Below, one piece after another: positions 49,306 to 54,264 of a stretch of DNA of 54,264 nt. The translations under genes and the position numbers were made by a program. A model generated the notes under the pieces. It did not search any database. It was not told the DNA's origin and saw only the letters and a program-made list of their open reading frames with translations. How positions within the stretch are numbered: the stretch's first letter is position 1; every line of letters begins with the position of its first letter. This DNA is from REEB509 sp049314555. Its GTDB lineage: Bacteria; Pseudomonadota; Alphaproteobacteria; Caulobacterales; Aquidulcibacteraceae. The DNA lies in NCBI GenBank assembly GCA_049314555.1, contig JBMOEW010000021.1, positions 1 to 54,264 of the forward strand, given 5' to 3'.

Positions 49306-51129
49306 TCAATCACCGCCCGCTCCCAACGCCGCCCGACGCTCTTCCAGCTCAAGCCATTCTGTTTCAGCAGCATCAAGTTCGCCCCGCGCCGCATCAAGGC
49401 GCTTGGCCGCTGCCGCATCGCCGGACGGGTCTTTGACGTAGGCATCGGGGGCCGAAAGGCGCGCTTCAATCTGGGCGATTTCGGCCGGCAGGGCTGCCAT
49501 CGCGGCCTCAAGCGCCGCCATCCGCCGCGTTTCTTTGAAGGTGAGCTTGGTCAAAGACGGGCGCGAACTCGCTGCCGGTTTGGGCCCAGACACCGCCGCT
49601 GCCTTGCCTTCGGGTACCCCCATAGCTCCGTGTTCGCGGATAAAATCACCATAGCCGCCAGGCGACAGCGCCCAACGTGCTTGGCTGATCGGCCCCAGAA
49701 TCTGTGTGGCAACGCCGTCCAGGAACGCCCGATCATGGCTCACCACCAAAACCGTCCCCTGATAGCTGGCCAGCATCTCCTCAAGCACGTCCAGGGTCTC
49801 CATGTCGAGGTCGTTGGTCGGCTCGTCCAGCACCAGCAGGTTGGACGGTTGGGCAAGGGCAACAGCCAAGGCAAGCCGGTTGCGTTCCCCGCCTGAAAGG
49901 GCGTGCGTCGGTTGGCGCAACTGGCCAGAACTAAACAAAAAATCGCCAGCATAGCTGGCCACGTGCCGGGGCCGGCCCTGCGCCATCACCTGATCACCGC
50001 CCAAGGGGCAAAGCGTGTCCCACACGGTTTTGTTCGGATCGGCGAACGCCCGCATCTGGTCCACATAGGCAAGCGTCAAACCGGCACCGTGGCGCACGCG
50101 TCCGGCATCGGGCGGTGCCTTTTGCAACAGAATATCAAGCAGCGTGGTCTTGCCGGCACCGTTGGGCCCGATGATGCCCACCCGGTCGCCGCGCATCACC
50201 TTGAGCGACAGGCCTGCGATCAGCGTCCGCGACCCGCCCTCTGGTGTGGTGATGGCTTTGCAAAGCGCCACCGCCTCGATGGCCAGCCGTCCGCCTTCGG
50301 ACCCGACCGCAGCTGTGATCGTGGCGGTCTTCTCCCCTTCCGCCAGCAGGGAGCGTTTTTCTGCGCGCATCGACATCAACTTGCGCCGGCGTCCTTCGTT
50401 TCGAGACCGTCGCGCCGTCACCCCGCGCTGCAGCCAACGCTCCTCCGCCTTCAACTGCGTATCGAGCTTTTGCGCGGCGCGTTCTTCGGCGGCTTCGATC
50501 TCTTCCGCCCACGCCTCGAAGCGCTCAAAACCCGCGTCCAGGCCAAACACCCGCCGCCTGCGCAGCCAAAGGCATTGCGTGCTCACCGCCTCCAGGAAGC
50601 GTCGGTCGTGGCTGATGATCAGCGCGGCCCCCGAGAACCGTTGCAGGCGTGCTTCAAGCTGGGTGATGGCCGGGATGTCCAAATGGTTGGTCGGTTCGTC
50701 CAGCAGCAAAAGGTCAGGGGCCTGCGCAAACGCCTGCGCCAGGCTCGCCCGCCGCACTTCACCGCCCGAAAGCCGGCTGGTTCCCCGTTCTGGGTCCAGC
50801 CCAAAGCCCTCCAGCGCCGCTTGCGCCTCATACACCGCAACATCCGGTGCCGCCGTCACATAATCGAGCAGCGTGGCAAAGCCAGAAAGATCGGGCTCCT
50901 GGGGCATCGTGGCGATGCGGGTCCCGTTGGCAAGGGTAACGCCGCCGCCGTCGGCAATCAGCCGCCGCGACAAGATCGCAAGCAGGGTGGATTTCCCAGC
51001 GCCATTGGCCCCGATCAGGGCCGCGCGGGAGCCCTTGTGCAAGGCGAAACTGACATCATCAAAGAGTGCAGCGCCCCCAAGCGTCAGGCGAACGCCCATG
51101 GCCTGGGCGAGAACGGGTCCTGAAGGCAT
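49306..51129 (-). CDS. uup: ABC-F ATPase, Uup-like
   Basis: 607 residues with two ATPase cassettes and no membrane segments. First cassette: Walker A GANGAGKST, signature LSGGEVRRASL, LLLLDEPTNHLD. Second: GPNGAGKTT, LSGGERNRLAL, LLVLDEPTNDLD. The charged linker between them (GVTARRSRNEGRRRKL) is the ABC-F interdomain arm. A C-terminal coiled coil (from KLTFKETRRMAALEAAMAAL) is typical of Uup, a ribosome- or DNA-associated factor. It begins 12 bases after the PBP1A stop, so the two may be cotranscribed. Confidence 0.9.
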   Translation of the reverse strand: MPSGPVLAQAMGVRLTLGGAALFDDVSFALHKGSRAALIGANGAGKSTLLAILSRRLIADGGGVTLANGTRIATMPQEPDLSGFATLLDYVTAAPDVAVYEAQAALEGFGLDPERGTSRLSGGEVRRASLAQAFAQAPDLLLLDEPTNHLDIPAITQLEARLQRFSGAALIISHDRRFLEAVSTQCLWLRRRRVFGLDAGFERFEAWAEEIEAAEERAAQKLDTQLKAEERWLQRGVTARRSRNEGRRRKLMSMRAEKRSLLAEGEKTATITAAVGSEGGRLAIEAVALCKAITTPEGGSRTLIAGLSLKVMRGDRVGIIGPNGAGKTTLLDILLQKAPPDAGRVRHGAGLTLAYVDQMRAFADPNKTVWDTLCPLGGDQVMAQGRPRHVASYAGDFLFSSGQLRQPTHALSGGERNRLALAVALAQPSNLLVLDEPTNDLDMETLDVLEEMLASYQGTVLVVSHDRAFLDGVATQILGPISQARWALSPGGYGDFIREHGAMGVPEGKAAAVSGPKPAASSRPSLTKLTFKETRRMAALEAAMAALPAEIAQIEARLSAPDAYVKDPSGDAAAAKRLDAARGELDAAETEWLELEERRAALGAGGD

Positions 51130-51141
51130 GATCTGGCAGCT

Positions 51142-53259
51142 CTAATCCCGTCGGAAGAAGTCAGGCGGCGGTGGTGCAGCCACGCTGGCGACGTTGGCCC
51201 TGCTCAAGGCTTCGCGCAAGCCGTCATAGAAGCTCGAAAAGTCGCGGTCGCGGGCGGTGCGGCGGGGTTGGTCGACAAGGCCGGGCAGGCGGATGTTGTC
51301 TTGTCCTTCCAGCGCTTCAGACATGAAGTCATGCCAGATCGCCGCCGGCAATGATCCCCCTGTAACCCGCCCCGGTCCGCCCCGTGCCGTCATCGAAGAA
51401 AAGTCGTCATGCCCCATCCAGACGCCCGCCGTGTATTGGCCTGTAAACCCAATGAACCAGGCGTCGCGCCAGTTCTGGCTGGTGCCACTCTTGCCGGCCA
51501 CATCATGTCCACTGATCTGGGCGCGGGTTGCAGTGCCCCGCTGCACGACCGTGCCCAGCAAGCTCACCATTTGCTCGTTCAGGGTCGACGAAAACACCAC
51601 TTGAGGCGCAATCGGTGCCCGGCGAAACAACACCTGGCCCCGGGCATCCTGCACCGTGTTGACCAGGTGTGACTCCACTTTTCGCCCCTGGTTCATGAAC
51701 ACCGCAAAACCCTGCGCCATGTCCCAAAGGCTAACCTCAACGCTCCCCAGCGTGATCGACAACGGCACCGCATCATCGTCAAACGCGTTGGGATCTGGCC
51801 CAAGCCCAACCCCAAAACGCTGCGCCAGCGCCGCCACATTGCGCACGCCTGTTTCGTGGCCAATCTCGGCCGCCACCGTGTTCAATGAGAGCGCAAACGC
51901 CGTCCGCAAGGTCACAGCGCCCCGATACCCGTCATCGTAATTGCTTGGTCGCCAGCCCTGAATAACGATGGGTTCGTCAAACCGAACGTCATCAGCATCC
52001 ATGCCGCGTTCCAGCGCTGCGGCGTAAACGAAAGCCTTGAACGTGGAGCCTGGCTGGCGGCGCGCCTGGTAGGCTCGATTGAACTTCGATGCCTGATAGT
52101 TGTTGCCGCCGATCAAAGCCCGCACTTCCCCCGCAGGATCAAGCACCACCATCGCAGCCTGGAGCGGCCGCTCCCGATTGGCAAAAGCGCCGGCATGGCG
52201 CGCGATGGCGCGCTCCGCCATGGCTTGCATGGCAGGATCCACTGTGAGCTCGATCACCATATCTGGCACAACATCGCGGGTGAGCCGGTGGGCCTCCTCC
52301 ACCGCCATATCAAACACATAGCCAAGGCTGCCCTCACCAGTGGCCACTGTCACATTGATCGGCTCCGCCACCGCTTCGTCGCGTTGGGCAGGCGTGATGT
52401 AGCCCGCTTCCACCATCGCGTCCAAAACCACCACCTGGCGTTCTTTGGCCCGCGCGAAGTTACTGGTCGGGGCGGTCCGCGAGGGGGCTTTTGGAAGGCC
52501 AGCGATCATGGCGGCCTCGGCAAGGGTTAGTTCGGTGCCTGGTTTGCCAAAATACCGCCGGGCCGCCGCATCGACCCCATAAGCCTGTTCACCGAGGAAC
52601 ACCCGGTTCAAGTAGAGCTCCAGCAGCTCGTCCTTGGTCAAAAGGTCTTCCAAACGGGCCGCCAACACCATTTCCTGCAACTTGCGCCGCAAGGTTTGGT
52701 CCCGCGTCAAAAACAGGTTCTTGGCCAGCTGTTGGCTGATGGTAGAGCCGCCCTGAACTGTCCGCCCAGCGGTCAGGTTGGCCATCGCCGCCCGCACGAT
52801 CGCGGTGTTGTCGACTCCGTCGTGCTCATAAAAGCGGCGGTCCTCGATCGCCAAAAAGGCTTGCGGCACATAAGCGGGCAGGGCAGCCAGCGTCACTTCC
52901 CGGCCATAGGACGGGCCACGCACGCCGATGATGGTTCCGTTGCGGTCCAGAAACGTAACGCCGGCCTCGCGATTATAGGCCCAGATCTGGTCCTTGGCGG
53001 GCAGGCGGGGCAGGCCAACGTGCACCCACGCCCAAAACCCAATGCCCACAAACGCCGCAACCGCAAGGGCCCCAACCACCGCAACCTGCACGGCCCGCCA
53101 GGGATTTGCCTTCACCATTTGGTTCAGACGAGACCGCGCTTGCCCGCCCGCACCTGTCAGGCGCGTCCACAGGGAGCCGAAGAAGACCTTGATGCCATTC
53201 ACGCCAAAATGCTCCGTCCCCGCTGGGGCGAAAAGGGATCGCATGCGCCCATGGCGCAA
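51142..53259 (-). CDS. Class A penicillin-binding protein (PBP1A family)
   Basis: About 700 residues. Cytoplasmic N-terminus, one membrane helix (about 57-77), a GT51 glycosyltransferase domain with the catalytic Glu in EDRRFYEHDG and GGSTISQQLAKNLFL, and a transpeptidase domain with SxxK (GSTFK), SxN (SLN) and KSGTS. It polymerises and cross-links peptidoglycan in the periplasm. It lacks the long C-terminal extension of E. coli PBP1A. The start is uncertain: 53259, an ATG five codons later and a GTG at residue 20 are possible. Confidence 0.92.
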   Translation of the reverse strand: MRHGRMRSLFAPAGTEHFGVNGIKVFFGSLWTRLTGAGGQARSRLNQMVKANPWRAVQVAVVGALAVAAFVGIGFWAWVHVGLPRLPAKDQIWAYNREAGVTFLDRNGTIIGVRGPSYGREVTLAALPAYVPQAFLAIEDRRFYEHDGVDNTAIVRAAMANLTAGRTVQGGSTISQQLAKNLFLTRDQTLRRKLQEMVLAARLEDLLTKDELLELYLNRVFLGEQAYGVDAAARRYFGKPGTELTLAEAAMIAGLPKAPSRTAPTSNFARAKERQVVVLDAMVEAGYITPAQRDEAVAEPINVTVATGEGSLGYVFDMAVEEAHRLTRDVVPDMVIELTVDPAMQAMAERAIARHAGAFANRERPLQAAMVVLDPAGEVRALIGGNNYQASKFNRAYQARRQPGSTFKAFVYAAALERGMDADDVRFDEPIVIQGWRPSNYDDGYRGAVTLRTAFALSLNTVAAEIGHETGVRNVAALAQRFGVGLGPDPNAFDDDAVPLSITLGSVEVSLWDMAQGFAVFMNQGRKVESHLVNTVQDARGQVLFRRAPIAPQVVFSSTLNEQMVSLLGTVVQRGTATRAQISGHDVAGKSGTSQNWRDAWFIGFTGQYTAGVWMGHDDFSSMTARGGPGRVTGGSLPAAIWHDFMSEALEGQDNIRLPGLVDQPRRTARDRDFSSFYDGLREALSRANVASVAAPPPPDFFRRD

Positions 53260-53396
53260 ATCCGGCAGCCCAATCGGTGGACAAAACGCTCCCCGATCCT
53301 GCTGGTATGCAAGCCCCGCTCCAATCGGGTCAAGGCCTTAACCCACGGAGCGGTGAACCTTGTCCGACCCCGCCGCCGTGAAGGCCATTTTAGGCC

Positions 53397-53635
53397 ATGC
53401 CCGATGAAAAGGTTCTGAAGACGCCGCGCGGATTACAGCAATCCGTCCGGCGCGCGCCCAAGCAGATCATCACGTCCCTTGTCGATACAGCCGTTCGCTT
53501 AGGCATCGACGACCAGACCGACCCCGAACGCCTGGCAAGACAGGCCGTCACGCTAACCAAGCCCCTGCGCGATGCCCTCGCCCTGGCCGAAAGCCTCTCG
53601 CCCTCCGCCGAAAAGGCAGAACAAGCAAGCAGCCG
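53397..53635 (+). CDS. Unknown short reading frame, probably truncated at the GTA junction
   Basis: From ATG 53397 about 80 residues of plausible protein are read (MPDEKVLKTPRGLQQSV, helical DPERLARQAVTLTKPLRDALALAESL). From about 53636 the same frame continues to 53939 but becomes proline- and arginine-rich, because the real coding signal switches to another frame with GTA homology. This looks like the 5' part of a gene cut by a deletion or insertion. No family was recognised. Confidence 0.4.
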
Positions 53636-54264
53636 CCCTATCCCTGGCGCGGCCGCATCACGCTGGACGTGGCACCCGGCCGCCCCGGCACCCCGGATAA
53701 GACCGCCGCCGCGCAAACCCAGGTTGCCGCTTTCTTTGGCACCGCCACGCCCGCCCACTTCACTTCAACCGCCACACAGGTCACCTAAAGCGGGCCCAAC
53801 GAATGGTCGTTCCGTCGCTTCATCCTGCACAACGCGAAGCTGGCGCAGGCGGCCGGCGGGGTCGATTCCTTCGTCATGGGGTCTGAACGTGTTGGCGTCA
53901 CCGGCGTGCGCGCGGCGGGCACAAGTTTTCCAGCGGTGACGGCCCTAACAGCGTTGGCCCAGGACGTGCGCGCCGTGATCGGGTCCACCGCAAAGCTCAC
54001 CGACGCCGCGGGACTTGACCGAATACGTAGGCATCCGCCCCACTGACGCCAGTGGCGATGTCTACTTCCACCTGGATCCGATTTGGGCAAACCCGCCATC
54101 AGTTGCGTCGGCATCGACTGGTATCCGCCGCTTACCGATTGGCGCGGCACTCAAGGCCATCTCGATGGGACTTTGGCGAATTCCATCCATGATCGCAGCT
54201 ATTTGCAGGGCCGGATCGAAGCGGGCGAAGCCTACGACTGGTACTACCCAAACCCCGCCGCTAG
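53636..54264 (+). pseudogene. Decayed gene-transfer-agent tail protein (TIM-barrel-like domain), runs off the window
   Basis: Translation in the frame of 53636 gives PYPWRGRITLDVAPGRPG, then TAAAQTQVAAFFGTATP, NEWSFRRFILHNAKLAQAAGG, SFVMGSE and FPAVTALTALAQDVRAVIG, the conserved core of the GTA host-specificity/TIM-barrel-like tail protein of alphaproteobacteria (RcGTA orfg15 type). It is broken by a TAA at 53786-53788 where family members have a tyrosine codon, by an extra base near 54014 (GGAC/TTGACCGAATAC) and by a missing base near 54093, after which DWYPPLTDW and EAGEAYDWYYP are again readable. The N-terminal part of the gene is missing. Confidence 0.85.

Noticed and set aside
49903..51123. 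406-codon open frame on the plus strand
   Set aside because: Antisense shadow of the ABC-F ATPase gene, with no recognisable protein features.
1..54264. tRNA/rRNA genes, CRISPR arrays, insertion sequences
   Set aside because: I looked through the intergenic stretches and saw no cloverleaf with conserved TPsiC sequence, no regularly spaced repeats and no transposase-like protein.

Overview
The window (54,264 bases, GC-rich, densely coded on both strands) looks like a chromosomal segment of an alphaproteobacterium, most likely of the Caulobacterales/Hyphomonadaceae type. This is inferred from family content, not from a marker-gene comparison. Pointers are the ethylmalonyl-CoA pathway pair Ccr and Ecm/MeaA, a double-length dCTP deaminase, TIGR02301, DUF2336 and Vgr-related proteins, a SAM-II riboswitch in front of metZ, and a decayed gene-transfer-agent (GTA) gene. 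No rRNA, tRNA, CRISPR array or insertion sequence was recognised.

Layout. 1-6.8 kb: class Ia ribonucleotide reductase split into nrdB (cut by the window edge) and nrdA, each with NrdR-box-like sites. Between them lie a beta-barrel-like exported protein, a GNAT acetyltransferase and an O-antigen-ligase-like protein. 6.8-11.5 kb: GNAT, ethylmalonyl-CoA mutase, a small membrane protein and crotonyl-CoA carboxylase/reductase. 11.5-18 kb: beta-propeller lipoprotein, crotonase, histidine kinase, Rieske oxygenase, chagasin-like inhibitor lipoprotein. 18-23.3 kb: cheY-cheZ, then housekeeping genes (MaoC hydratase, ribF, tadA, rluB-like, terC-like, rsmD). 23.2-26.8 kb: a TIR-membrane-repeat protein divergent from a retron, namely an ncRNA with a1/a2 repeats, an msr-like and an msd-like hairpin, followed by a reverse transcriptase fused to a TIR domain. 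26.8-30 kb: SAM-II riboswitch with a 95-residue protein, metZ and apaG; dcd opposite. 30-33 kb: a membrane-protein/HTH operon and a TraB/GumN lipoprotein. 33-35 kb: a TIR-transmembrane-LysM protein. 35-41.6 kb: a FabH-like synthase, VOC lipoprotein, degenerate receiver, tag/PLDc_N/ygfZ operon, glycosyltransferase 9, a repetitive exported protein, pirin. 41.6-44 kb: a degenerate-TIR/DUF2235 protein divergent from a Vgr-related HExxH protein. 44-53.3 kb: TIGR02301, gamma-glutamyltransferase, PhzF, DUF2336, PAN-domain protein, ABC-F, PBP1A. 53.4-54.3 kb: a short unknown reading frame fused to a decayed GTA tail-protein gene.

Most of the window is ordinary core genome. The accessory interest is the retron-TIR locus. 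Its ncRNA can be drawn in full, and its a2 repeat covers the ribosome binding site and start codon of the reverse transcriptase. Around it lie three further proteins with TIR or TIR-like domains within about 20 kb, each joined to a different partner: a membrane repeat domain, LysM, and a DUF2235 lipase fold.
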